A stretch of 64,000 nt of DNA, from NCBI GenBank assembly GCA_043228905.1, contig JBHGNT010000008.1:13144001-13208000 (forward strand), given 5' to 3'. The notes under the pieces were generated by a model, which was not told where the DNA came from, did no database searches, and saw nothing but the letters and a program-made list of their open reading frames with translations. Shown one piece after another: positions 1 through 10,302 of this stretch (positions are counted from its first letter, which is position 1; each line of letters starts with the position of its first letter). Made by a program: the position numbers and the translations under genes. The stretch is from Azolla caroliniana. Taxonomy: Eukaryota > Polypodiophyta.

Positions 1-1
1 C

Positions 2-841
2 TACTGCACAAAATGGGTTGAGGCAAAGGCTTTACGAGACAACACGACAACATCCACGGCCAAATTCGTGTATGAACATCTTTGGTGCCGTTATGGATGC
101 CCAATTGAGCTCGTTAGTGACCAAGGTGGGCACTTTATAAACCATATAATACGCGAGCTGATGACACACTACGCGGTGGTACATAAGAAAAGTACACCAT
201 ACTACCCGCAGGCAAACGGATTGGCCGAATCAACTAACAAAATTCTCCAAACAATCCTGAAGAAGATCATCAACGAGAATCGCGCCAATTGGGATGACAA
301 GCTCCAGAGTGCACTATGGGCTTATCGCAGTACATTCAAAACGAGCATTCAATCCACCCCCTTTCGGATGGCTTTTGGTCTCGAAGCCGTTATGCCCATC
401 GAGTTCCAAGTTCATGTTAAAGCACGGCTCCCCGAGGCCCAATCCGAACAATTGAGGCTGGAACAACTCCTTGAACTTGGCAAGGACCGAGTGGCGAGCA
501 TGGCCCAACTTGAACAGCGCCAACGACAATGGAAAGCCTTTGTGGACCGACATCGAAAAGGATTGGAACAAGAATTGATCATAGGCAAACCGGTCCACGT
601 TTTCCAAACGTGACTCGGTGCTATGCCAGGAAAGTTACGATTTTGATGGTCCGGCCCCTTCTGGATTATTGACGAGTTTAACGGCACGTTCCAGCTTGGC
701 ACCCTCGCCAGGGAAATTGTCAAAAGCTGGGTGAATGGATTCCAACTGCGACCGTACCAAGGAAATACCCCAGCTAACCCTTTCGCCAAGTCTCACGACA
801 CAGACAATGCCACGAAGGAGGCCACGTGTCCCCCTTGGTAA
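2..841 (+). pseudogene. Ty3/gypsy polyprotein, C-terminal integrase part (decayed)
   Basis: This is the 3' end of a gypsy pol gene cut by the left window edge. The frame is open from base 2. The integrase core is visible with the second catalytic Asp in SDQGGHF and the catalytic Glu in GLAESTNK; the first Asp lies outside the window. It continues through the usual integrase tail ending in PFWIIDEFNGTFQLG and VNGFQLRPY. Two in-frame TGA codons, at 611-613 and 644-646, interrupt this tail although the same frame reads correctly through both, up to TAA at 839-841. Both sit where family members usually carry Arg, so CGA-to-TGA decay is likely (inference). No chromodomain is seen. The tail style resembles Tat/Athila-type elements, but I did not test this by phylogeny. 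The element is not functional. Confidence 0.93.
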
Positions 842-1515
842 GAACCCACCAACATTCCAAAGTAGACATTAGGTAGGATTAGGCATAGTTTTAGCAATTA
901 GTTAGTTCCACCTACACCACCTACCACATCGCCCAAATCACGTCATGTTTAGAGGCACACATTAGTCACTTTGACATTCACTTAAGTATTTAAAGGCACA
1001 TGCACAACACCCAAGGCAAAGCACCAACTCTCTAGGACACGTGGCCATAATATCCTATTATGGCATGCATGCCCAAGAATCTCCAAGCTCCTCTTCATGC
1101 ACAAAACCCTAGGCGTTCGCTAAAAAACAGTTACCCCAAGCCCACCCCACACACAGACGTTTTCTTGCACACCCAGCTTTCATCGCTCCCACGCTCTCAA
1201 GCCTCCTCTCGCTCTCAGCGCGTCCATCGCTCCCACCGCTCTTGCTCACAAGCCCTCTCTTGTCCTCGTAGCCCCTCTGCCGCACCACAACCATCTCCTT
1301 CCCTCACTCTCTCTTGGCCTGGTCGAATCCTCCTTCCCCAATCTTCCACACAGCAGAACCCCGAGTCCATTATGCCTCTTGCAGCTTCATAGGAAACCTG
1401 CTCCTGGCTTCAGGAACGAGGATTGGGTGGTTATTTAAAGGTGATCGATGCCCCTGCACACCCTGATGCCTAAGCAGTCACACACTGAATTCACCCAGAC
1501 ACAATCACCAACAAT
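842..1515 (+). other. Spacer between gypsy pol and downstream ORF
   Basis: No supported gene. The stretch is rich in short C/A runs and contains a Pro/Ser/Arg-rich open frame (1060-1392) that resembles no family and looks like a compositional artefact. It lies between the pol stop codon and the next long frame of the same gypsy element, so it is most likely element leader or spacer for the extra ORF. Confidence 0.5.
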
Positions 1516-2072
1516 ATGATTCGTGCTGCCTTGGACCTGAAGCGAGGAGGTGATCATGAAGTCGAGATTCCCCCTTCCACGACCCTAAAGGAATACTTTG
1601 GTGCATATTCCATATCTAGTAAAGCCTATCGCACCTACAGTGGATCCAACACGGCATTCGGAGAACTCGCTCGCATCCTGATGGAGTACGCGTTCGTGCA
1701 TACCAACCCTACAAGTATGCCAAAGAGCAAAGAGTCGATCATTATTAGTGCCTACGAGGTAAACAAAATCAACTGGGGAATCATCACAGGCGAAGGAATC
1801 TGTGCGGCACTCAAATCCTTCCAAACCGGTAAGCATTTGCTGCCTGTGATCAATCGCTTCGTTACAGTCCTCTACCCACCTCCTTCGGTTTCCCCTCGTT
1901 GCATCCTGACCTCTCCACCACCACCAAGGAAACAACGAGAGACGATGTTGGAGATAACCCAGGAAGAATGGGAAGATCCCTCATCTTCTCCACCTCCCTC
2001 AAGCGCTCGGAACCCCGCTTGCGCCTCGACCCCACCCCCACCAAAAACACAAAAACAACGGGCGGTAACAGC
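1516..2072 (+). pseudogene. Gypsy-associated extra ORF, 5' part (interrupted by a copia element)
   Basis: An open frame starting MIRAALDLKRGG runs about 185 codons, globular at first (residues 1-120) and then proline-rich with PPPP runs. At 2072 it is cut by the copia element 2073-6959. Removing that element with one acagc duplication joins this frame to 6965 in the same phase, so both parts once formed one gene. Position after pol and same strand suggest it is the additional ORF some plant gypsy elements carry downstream of pol (known for Tat-type elements). I do not recognise a domain by name. The function could be structural, given the coiled-coil 3' part, but that is inference. Confidence 0.6.
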
Positions 2073-2667
2073 TGTTAGGAAACAAGTCCCTCCGGATGGG
2101 AAACCGGATGATGAGTACCCGGCAAGAGCCGGATGCTGAAGACCTGGTGAGAACCGGATGAGGAGTACTCGGCAAGCGCCGGATGATGCAAGCCCGGTGA
2201 GGAGTGCTCACCGGATGAAGGGACATATTCGTAAATATGTTTCTAAGAGTCCATCAGGGCTATATTTGTAAATAGCCGAAAATTCATATTAGTATAAATA
2301 TGACTTAGGGCAAACAGAGAAAAATGTTGTTGTCATTCTTGTTGGTGCAAGATTAGAGCGCGCAACTGTGTACAGAGAGAGTGAGAGAGAGGAAGAGGTC
2401 ATTGCCTCTGTTGTAACCGCCGCCTGTGGCGAAGATAGAAAGCTCAAGGTCGTTGCTTCGGCGCTTTACCATTTGTACATTCCGACATAGTGATAGTTTG
2501 CAGTCGGTGGGCTGCCGTGGTTTTTTCCCTAGTTTGGGTTTTCAACGTTAACATCCTGTGTTCTCTTCTCTCCATTGTGTCGTGCATTCATTCCCGTTTT
2601 TCTGTGTTTTTGATTCTAAGCTCGGTTGTGGCCGAGCGTTGTTCATAAGGAGCGTGTGTTCCTCTCA
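2073..2667 (+). repeat. copia-1 5' LTR (595 bp)
   Basis: Direct match to 6318-6959. Begins TGTTAGGAAAC and ends CTCTCA directly before the primer-binding site. It contains two tandem 50-bp units rich in ACCGGATGA (2103-2202); the 3' copy has three. A likely TATA-type element (agtataaatatgac) lies near 2290. Confidence 0.95.
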
Positions 2668-2670
2668 AAG

Positions 2671-2682
2671 TGGTATCAGAGC
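2671..2682 (+). promoter_or_regulatory. copia-1 primer-binding site (initiator tRNA-Met)
   Basis: TGGTATCAGAGC, three bases after the 5' LTR end, is complementary to the 3' region of plant initiator Met-tRNA as is standard for copia elements. It primes minus-strand DNA synthesis. Confidence 0.93.
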
Positions 2683-2697
2683 AAAACGACACAAAAA

Positions 2698-3126
2698 ATG
2701 GACGATTCGTTGGGAGGCATGTTCAAGCTCACTGGCTCCAACTATTTGGTGTGGAAGTCGAAGATGAGGGACATGCTCGTGGTTAAAGATCTTTGGTTGC
2801 CGGTTCAATTCGGGGACAAGAGACTGGACAAAATCGACGCCATGATATGGGAGGTGATGCACATGAAGACAACGACGTACATACAGTGTTTCATCGACAT
2901 GAATCTATACAACAACTTCAATGAAGAGAGCAAGGCTCATGAGCTCTGGGAGAAGATCGACATTATGTTTCAGAACAAAAATGTTGTTAACCAAGTTTCG
3001 GTATTCCAGAAGCTAGTAAGACTCCGGTACCAAGATAGATCCAGCATGGCGGAGCACATGAATGCCTTCCAGGGGCTGATATACCGACAGTACCGATTCG
3101 AAGCGGACACCGGACCGAAACGGTAA
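2698..3126 (+). pseudogene. copia-1 gag (truncated)
   Basis: Starts at ATG 2698 (MDDSLGGMF), 31 bp after the LTR end. The N-terminal part matches the copia Gag (UBN2/retrotran_gag type) with LTGSNYLVWKSKMRD and MAEHMNAFQG motifs. After about residue 125 the frame leaves the family pattern and stops at 3126. The central Gag region and the CCHC zinc knuckle are missing; the sequence jumps to the protease within about 100 bp. An internal deletion of several hundred bases is the simplest explanation. Confidence 0.88.
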
Positions 3127-3184
3127 AGACCGGAGGAGGCCGAACCGGAAGGGAACGACGACAATCGCGGCAAGTGAAGAAGAG

Positions 3185-4321
3185 TTGATGCTCATCACCG
3201 AGGAGAGTGAGATAAACCTTGCCGGCAACGAGATGACCTGGGTGGTCGACTCCGGAGCGTCGTTCCACCTTATCCCAGACCGGAAATGCTTCTCATCCTA
3301 CTCTGCCGGTGATCACGGCTGTGTCCGGATGGGGAATGTAGGTAAATGCCGAATTGTCGGCATAGGAGACGTGTGGTTGATAACACCAACCGGATGCAAG
3401 CTGCTACTGAAGGATGTCCGACACGTTCCGGACGTTCGTTTGAACCTGATATCAGCCGGTCGGCTAGATGATGAAGGCTACACGGGTAGCATCTGGAACG
3501 GTGTTATGAAGTTCAGCAAAGGGAGCTTGATTGTGGCTCGGGCCCGGAAGGTCAACACGTTGTACCTGATGAATGCCCGGTTATGTCCGGAGGAAGTGAA
3601 CGTGGCATCTGACACTGCCGGTGAGCTGTGGCACAAAAGGCTGTGTCACATGAGTGAGAAGGGGATGAAGAGGCTTGCAGACGACAACCTCATTCCAGTG
3701 AAGAACGTGCACTTGGAGAAGTGCACTGATTGTCTAGCCGGTAAGCAAAACCGGACCTCCTTCCGACCAAGGCCACCGATGAGACGTAATGCACCACTAG
3801 AGTTGGTGCATACTGATGTGTGTCAAGTGGACACAAAGTCACATGCAGGATCGCAGTACTTCGTGACGTTCATATATGACCACAGCTGGAAGCTGTGGGC
3901 CACACCGTTGAAGACGAAGGATCAGGTGCTATCCGTCTTCAAAGAGCTCCCCGTGAGAGTGGAAAGGGAAACCGGCCAGATGTTGAAGGCGGTTCGAGCA
4001 GATAACGGAGGTGAATATCAGGGGCAGTTCGAGGAGTACTGCCGCTCGAAGGGAATCTGGCTCGAATTTACCGTGCCGAAGACACCGGAACTAAACGGGC
4101 TGGCCGAGAGGATGAACCAGACCATAATGGAGAGGGTCCAGAGTATGTTGGCGCATGCAAAACTACCCAAACAGTTTTGGGTTGAGGCATTGTCGACGGC
4201 GACATATGTGATAAACAGGTCACCCTCAGTACCGTTGGACGGAGACACGCCACAGAGAGTCTGGACCGGTAAGGAAGTGTCCTACCGGCATCTGAAGCTA
4301 AGGACCGGAGAGGAAAACTAG
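3185..4321 (+). pseudogene. copia-1 protease, GAG-pre-integrase and integrase
   Basis: A 378-codon frame. The aspartic protease shows VDSGASFHL near residue 22. The GAG-pre-integrase HHCC zinc-binding region follows (WHKRLCHMS ... CTDCLAG). The integrase triad is complete: Asp in VHTDVC, Asp in RADNGGEY and Glu in GLAERMNQ. It ends at a stop near 4321 by frameshift; the continuation (integrase C-terminus, KLDPKGQPCIFLSYG type) is seen in another frame from about 4318. The in-frame first methionine is likely not a natural start, since copia proteins are made as one polyprotein. Catalytic residues look intact, so decay is by frame breaks. Confidence 0.93.
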
Positions 4322-4329
4322 ATCCGAAG

Positions 4330-6304
4330 GGGCAGCCATGCATATTCCTCAGTTACGGCGACGATGAGTTCGGCTACCGTGTGTGGGACCCAGTCGACAA
4401 GAAGGTATTCCGGAGTCGAGATATTATCTTCATGGAGGACAAGACACTCGCCGACTGGGAGTCGGAGAAGAAGGTAATGAACTCCGAGTCGACCGGTAAG
4501 GATCAATTCTACGATGAGCAGACCCAACCAGCAAGAGACCGGTTAGCACTCGATGAACCCGCCGGTTACGGTGAGGATACCGAACCGGCAGAAGAAGTAG
4601 AGGAAGCTGAAATCGGAACCGGCGAAGACCCCGAATCGGATTCGAATGAAGAGCAAATGGAGGAGCCGGTTACCGAAGCCCAAAGATGGAGATATCCTCT
4701 CAGAGAGAGAAGGCCCCCCCGAAGATTTCTGGATGCAGAGCATGTGCTGCTGACCGATGAGGGAGAGCCGGAAAGCTTCGAAGAAGTGAAGGATGACACT
4801 CACAGCCGCAAATGGTTAAGTGCCATGCAGGATGAGATGGACTCCCTGCATGAGAACCATACGTACGAATTGGTGGAGTTGCCGAAAGGAAAGCGGACAC
4901 TCCGAAATAAGTGGGTGTACAAGTTGAAACCGGGAGATGCCGGCAACCCCCCGAGATACAAAGCCAGGATTGTGGTGAAGGGGTTCCAGTAAAAGAAGGG
5001 CGTAGACTTCGACGAGATATTTGCCCCGGTAGTAAAGATGACCTCCATCCGGACGGTGCTAAGTATAGCGGCAAGCATGGACCTCGAGATAGAGCAGTTG
5101 GACGTGAAGAAGCATTCCTTCACAGCGACCTTGAAGAGGAGATCTACATGCAGCAACCAGAAGGATTCGTGGAGAAAGGGAAGGAGCACCTGGTATGCCG
5201 GTTGAAGAAAAGCCTGTACAGATTGAAGCAGGCTCCCCAACAATGGTACCGGAAGTTCGACTCCTTCATGACCGATCAAGGGTACCACAAGACACATGCC
5301 AATCACTGCGTGTTTGTGAAGAAGTTCGAAGGAGGCGACTTCCTGATACTCCTTCTGTACGTGGACGACATGTTGATTGTCGGACGGGACCAAGCCAAAA
5401 TACGGATGCTGAAGAAGGCTCTAAATCAAACCTTTTCAATGAAGGACTTGGGTCCGGCAAGACAGATGCTGGGGATGCATATCATCCGGAACCGGCCAAC
5501 GAAGCAACTGTGGCTATCACAGGAGAAATACGTGACAAAGGTGCTTAAGCGGTTCAACATGTCAGATGCAAAACCGGTCGGATTGACACTTCCGACAAAT
5601 TGCAGGTTATCCGGTAAGTAAAGCCCGAAGACGAAAGTAGAGAAGGTGGATATGATGAAGGATCCATATGCCTCTGCCATCGGGAGCTTAATGTACGCAA
5701 TAGTGTACCCGACCGGATATAGGATACGCAGTCGGAGTGGTGAGCCGGTTCATGAGCAATCCCGGCAAGGAGCACTGGAACGCGGTCAAATGGATACTCC
5801 GGTACTTGAAGGGCATTTCAAATATGTGTCTTCGATTCGGCTCCGGAAAACCTCAACTTGACGGTTTTACCGATTCGGACATCTACATCCGGGTATGTAA
5901 TGACATATGTAGGGGGAGCTATTTCGTGGCAGTCGAGGTTGCAGAAGATGGTTGCGCTGTCAACCACGAAGGCGGAGTACATGGCGGCTGTAGAAGCCGG
6001 CAAGGAAATATTATGGAAGAAGGACTTCATCGGAGAGGTCGGTATCCGGCAAGATGAATACCGGCTCTATTGCGATAGTCAAAGTGCCATCCACCTTGCT
6101 AAGAATGCGGCCTACCATTCCCGGACGAAGCATATCCAGCGAACGTATCACTGGATCCGGGAGCAAGTAGAAGATCGAGAGTTCGCGTTGACGAAGATCC
6201 ACACGGCTAAGAACGGGTCAAATATGTTGACTAAAGTACTAATACCTGACAAGCTGGATGCATGTCGGAAGCGGATCAGACTAGTAAGAAACCCCATGCC
6301 GGAG
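4330..6304 (+). pseudogene. copia-1 reverse transcriptase and RNase H (frameshifted)
   Basis: The region opens with an acidic integrase-RT linker (4381-4860), then RT: NKWVYKLKPG, an in-frame TAA near 4990 after VVKGFQ, then a frameshift around 5110 within the motif normally reading QLDVKTAFL. The catalytic YVDD is present (LLYVDDMLIVG, about 5356-5388). A further stop at 5618-5620 and frameshifts precede RNase H, which retains ISWQSRLQ, the Glu of KAEYMAA and the Asp of YCDSQSA. Translation ends PMPE-stop just before the polypurine tract. At least three frame breaks and two nonsense codons are visible, so no active enzyme is made. Confidence 0.92.
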
Positions 6305-6317
6305 TGAAGGGGGAGTT

Positions 6318-6959
6318 TGTTAAGAAACGGGTCCCTTCGGATGGGAAACCGGATGACAAGTACCCGGCAAGAGCCGGATGGTGAAGACCCAGTGATAACC
6401 GGATGACGAGTACTCGGCAAGAGCCGGATGCTGAAGACCCGGTGAGAACCGGATGAGGAGTACCCGACAAGCGCCGGATGATGCAGGCCTGGTGAGGAGT
6501 GCTCACCGGATGAAGGGACATATTCGTAAATATGTTTCTAAGAGTCCATCGGGGCTATATTTGTAAATAGCCGAAAAGTCATATTAGTATAAATATGACT
6601 TAGGGCAAACAGAGAAAAATGTTGTCATTCTTGTTGGCGCAAGATTAGAGTGCACAACTGTGTACAGAGAGAGTGAGAGAGAGGAAGAGGTCATTGCCTC
6701 TGTTGTAACCGCCGCCTGTGGCGAAGATAGAAAGCTCGAGGTCGTTGCTTCGACGCTTTACCATTTGTACATTCTGACATAGTGATAGTTTGCAGTCGGT
6801 GGGCTGTCGTGGTTTTTTCCCTAGTTTGGGTTTTCCACGTTAACATCCTGTGTTCTCTTCTCTCCATTGTGTCGTGCATTCATTCCCGTTTTTCTGTGTT
6901 TTTGATTCTAAGCTCGGTTGTGGCCGAGCATTGTTCATAAGGAGCGTATGTTCCTGTCA
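6318..6959 (+). repeat. copia-1 3' LTR (642 bp) with expanded 50-bp repeat
   Basis: Matches 2073-2667 but contains three tandem 50-bp units (6348-6397, 6398-6447, 6448-6497) where the 5' LTR has two, and a 3-bp deletion near 6620; 50 minus 3 accounts exactly for the 47-bp length difference. Preceded by polypurine tract 6306-6315 and followed by target duplication acagc. Confidence 0.95.
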
Positions 6960-6964
6960 ACAGC

Positions 6965-9346
6965 AACCCGTGTCGAATGGGATGAGGCCGAGGATGTCAC
7001 CATATGCCAACGGCCACCAAGGACATCAATGACCTCTCCACAACTGAGCCCACGGCCCACAAGCCAGCAACCCTTGGCCATCCGGCAGCAAAAGAGGAAA
7101 CAGGCCGAGGAGCCAACACCACCGGCCCCGGACGCATAGGATCAGCCGTCAAAAAGACGAGTTGCATCATTCGAGAGGCAACCACAGAAACTGAAGGCGA
7201 CTAGCGTCAGAAATCAAAAGAGGCCAGCCCCACCTCCATGGACATAGTACCAAGGGAGTCATGACTCCATGTCGGTACAGTCGAGCATGGACAAACCACG
7301 TAGATATCAGAGGAGGAAGTCCTCGGTTACAAAGATCTCCCCGCGGAGGCATACGAGTTCAGTGCACTACTTCGACTGGGCACAACTTACGAGTTAATGG
7401 ATTTCCTCGCACGCGCCCAAGTAGCTGTCGCCGCTCGTATGGCCGAGGAGCATGCCGAAACGAAGATGATTCAACGCGCTCTAATGGGTGAAATCGAACC
7501 TCACGAGGATCGAGCCTTACAGAAGATAGGACGGAAGAAGCAAGTACATAATGCTTCGCTCCTCATGGAACTATCGAATCTGAACATGGCCTTAGTCGAG
7601 GCATATTGCAATCTACACCACACTACTCGGGCAACCAAGGACATGGCCCGACGGATCAAAACGGCGCATCAGCAAGCCAAACGGGCTACCGACCTATGGC
7701 AAGCCGCCGAGGAGAAACTGGCGACATTCACGCAGCAACAACCGCCCTTAATCCTCCCTGCGCCAAGTGACGCTGTCTCACCAGCCGCTCTTCCAAACCC
7801 GAGCCCGAGTGTTGTAGGTACCGTCGCACACAAAGACGACACCGCCCACCCCGAGGTAGCCATGGCCGAGGCCAGCACAATGACGGACTCAGTACAAACA
7901 AGTGAGCCATCGTCATGGGCAGATATCAACCCACACCCCCAAACCAGCCAAACCTCCACGCAAACGCCACCACCTCCGGTTATCATGGAATGAGCGACAA
8001 AGACAGACAGGGCATCCTCGGCCCAAATCCGGCAAGCGGCAACCTAGACAAGGCCCCTTAGGGACTATCAGGAGGAGCTTCAGGCCCAGATCGCTCTGGC
8101 CGAGTTGGCAGAACAGAACCACAACAACATTCTTGGCCAGCAACGGGAACAAGCCGCGAGCCGCGAAGCGAACCTCAAGCAACTACTTGCTGAAAGGTTG
8201 GTCGCACTTGAAGCACAAGAACGAGAGGTGATGACCCTCCAAGTCTCTATCACTGAGGCTAAAGAATGTTTCATTAAAGAAACCGAGCGGAATAGCCAAC
8301 AGGAACAAGAGCTCTTCGCAGACAACTAGGAATTATGACGTTATCAAAGAGCCTTCCAGGACATGGCCAACGAACATATGCAAAAGTTGAGGATCTCAGA
8401 GGAGCAACGAGCAAAAATTTCCGATGCATATCACCAGTTGCAAACCGAGCACATCGCCGTCAAAGAACAACACTGAGATGCTTAGCGACAAGAAATGGAC
8501 GAAACTGTAGCTTAGCTCACCAACCGTTATGAACAGACCATCGCGCTCATCACTGAAAAAGCAAAAGATAATCAAGCTACTTTAGCACTCTTCGCCCTCA
8601 AAAGCCAAGCCGAAGCCAAGGCCGCAAGGGAGGCACTGGAAGTTCACCGTACGAGCATTGGCATGGACGATACCAAAATCAAGACCCTAATCCACAAGTA
8701 TCATCAGCAATTCACCACAAAGATCAAAGAAACGCTTGACCATATCTGGCAGGAGTGGTCAGTCCAAGCCGTGGACCTACACATACTATGCGCGGATGTC
8801 GAGAACCGACGGAAGGAGGGCCAAGGGTTTTACAAGATGGATGACACCAGCATCCAAACTCTCCGGGAAGACTTAACGGAAGAATATCATACCTTGGCAA
8901 TATCCCACACCGCGGCCATCGAGCAACTCTTGGAGGAATTCAACGACGATGTAATGGTGTTTCGTTTAGAAGCCGAAGTGTACGAGGAAGAACGACTCGC
9001 TACTGGGAGTCACAGAGCTCCCACAACCATTGAGCAAGGAACCGAGTCACTCCCCACGACAGCTCGACCGGAACAATCAGCCCCTACCGACCTCCACATC
9101 CCAACCGAACCACTCACCACGACAGTTAGACCAGAGGAACCTGCCCCTACAAACCCCCACATTCCACCGTATCCACAAACTATAACCCTGACCTTGCCTG
9201 AATCGGTCCCAACAGAGGAGGGCACACACGACGACACCGCCATCCCCAACTCGGCAACACAACCTCCATCACCAACCCCACCTGCCGAGCAGCCAGCCCA
9301 ACCCCACGCCCCCGAGGATATCCTCGGCATATTGGAAGAGGAGTAA
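6965..9346 (+). pseudogene. Gypsy-associated extra ORF, 3' part: coiled-coil protein
   Basis: Continuation of the frame at 1516-2072 after removal of copia-1. It begins rich in Pro/Arg/Gln, then has stops near 7136 and 7245 and shifts frame. From about 7330 a strongly alpha-helical, Ala/Glu/Gln/Lys-rich region follows (MDFLARAQVAVAARMAEEHA; RIKTAHQQAKRATDLWQAAE), with breaks at 7991, near 8327 and 8475-8513, and a final long frame 8663-9346 ending PEDILGILEEE. In total it would be a protein of about 1,200 residues with several coiled coils and Thr/Pro-rich linkers. No enzyme motif is seen. It could be a structural or envelope-like extra product of a gypsy element, or an unrelated host gene; its place directly after pol favours the first. 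Confidence 0.6.
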
Positions 9347-9876
9347 AACCAACCTACACGCCATCGTAGGAACAGGCAATTTTTGTAATTCGTGTTGTTT
9401 TGCCAAATCCATGGTAAACTGTGGGTCCGACGGACAAAGTCCTGTCCCACGGGCGTGCCAGGTGTTGTCCATAGGCCAAAAATATAAATTAGTTAAATGT
9501 AATACGCCAGTAGGTAAGGCGCCGTAGCCACAAACTATAACCCTGACCTTGCTTGAATCGGTCCCAACAGAGGAGGGCACACACGACGACACCGCCATCC
9601 CCAACTCGGCAACACAACCTCCATCACCAACCCCACCTACCGAGCAGCCAGCCCAACCCCACGCCCCCGAGGATATCCTCGGCATATTGGAAGAGGAGTA
9701 AAACCAACCTATACGCCCTCGTAGGAACAGGCAATTTTTGTAATTCGTGTTGTTTTGCCAAATCCATGGTAAACCGTGGGTCCGACGGACAAAGTCCTGT
9801 CCCACGGGCGTGCCAGGTGTTGTCCATAGGCCAAAAATATAAATTAGTTAAATGTAATACGCCAGTAGGTAAGGCG
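9173..9876 (+). repeat. 355-bp tandem duplication over the end of the extra ORF
   Basis: Copy 1 is 9173-9527 and copy 2 is 9528-9876, starting at ccacaaactataaccc in each. The copies differ at only a few positions. Each contains the C-terminal codons of the extra ORF (through ILEEE and its TAA) plus about 180 bp of downstream sequence, so only the first stop is used. Confidence 0.93.
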
Positions 9877-10234
9877 AGTAGGTAAGGTAGAGTTAGGTAA
9901 GGTAGAGTTAGGTAAACGTTGAGTTTCGAGCCTTACAATCAGTTGACCGCTCGGCTCTGTATGAAGAAAAAGTATATAAACTGAGGTCTGCATACCTCGA
10001 CAGGAGAGAGATATCTAGAGCCTAGGCGAGGTCATTTCATAGATATAAGAGCTTTGTAAGGTCACCGGCTGGGAGCCGTGTTTTTTGTAATCATCGATAA
10101 CTGTTTGCAGTAATACATATCTATTAGCTCTTGTTGTTTTCATCTGTATGTTGTCGTTTCTAAGCTCTCGATTACGTATACGACCCAGGCTCTATTCCGG
10201 GTAGGCTCTCCATTTTCTTCCCCTAACGATGTCT
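9877..10234 (+). other. LTR-like tail of the gypsy element
   Basis: No gene. Short direct repeats gtaggtaagg/agttaggtaa (9870-9915) are followed by a TATA box TATATAAA at 9973-9980 and a leader-like stretch ending near the junction with the copia fragment. The position after the extra ORF suggests gypsy 3' LTR sequence, but no second LTR copy lies in the window, so exact ends cannot be set. Confidence 0.45.
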
Positions 10235-10302
10235 CCGTGCACAAGTCTTCACGTTCACTTCCCTTGATACCGATAGCTTGTAGGCATATCGAAGGTGTTT
10301 CC

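Larger units (their letters stand above)
2073..6959 (+). mobile_element. Complete Ty1/copia retrotransposon (copia-1) with target duplication
   Basis: The element starts TGTTAGG and ends in CA. It is flanked by the 5-bp duplication acagc at 2068-2072 and 6960-6964. It has LTRs at 2073-2667 and 6318-6959, a primer-binding site at 2671-2682, gag, protease-integrase, RT-RNase H and a polypurine tract gaagggggag at 6306-6315. All coding parts are on the plus strand in copia order (PR, IN, RT, RH). It is inserted in the extra ORF of the gypsy element and is therefore younger than it. Coding is broken by a large gag deletion, frameshifts and stops, so it is non-autonomous now. The two LTRs differ by a 50-bp repeat unit and scattered substitutions. 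Confidence 0.96.

Noticed and set aside
1060-1392. Ser/Arg/Pro-rich open frame on plus
   Set aside because: Composition-driven in a C-rich spacer with an equally open frame on the other strand; no family pattern.
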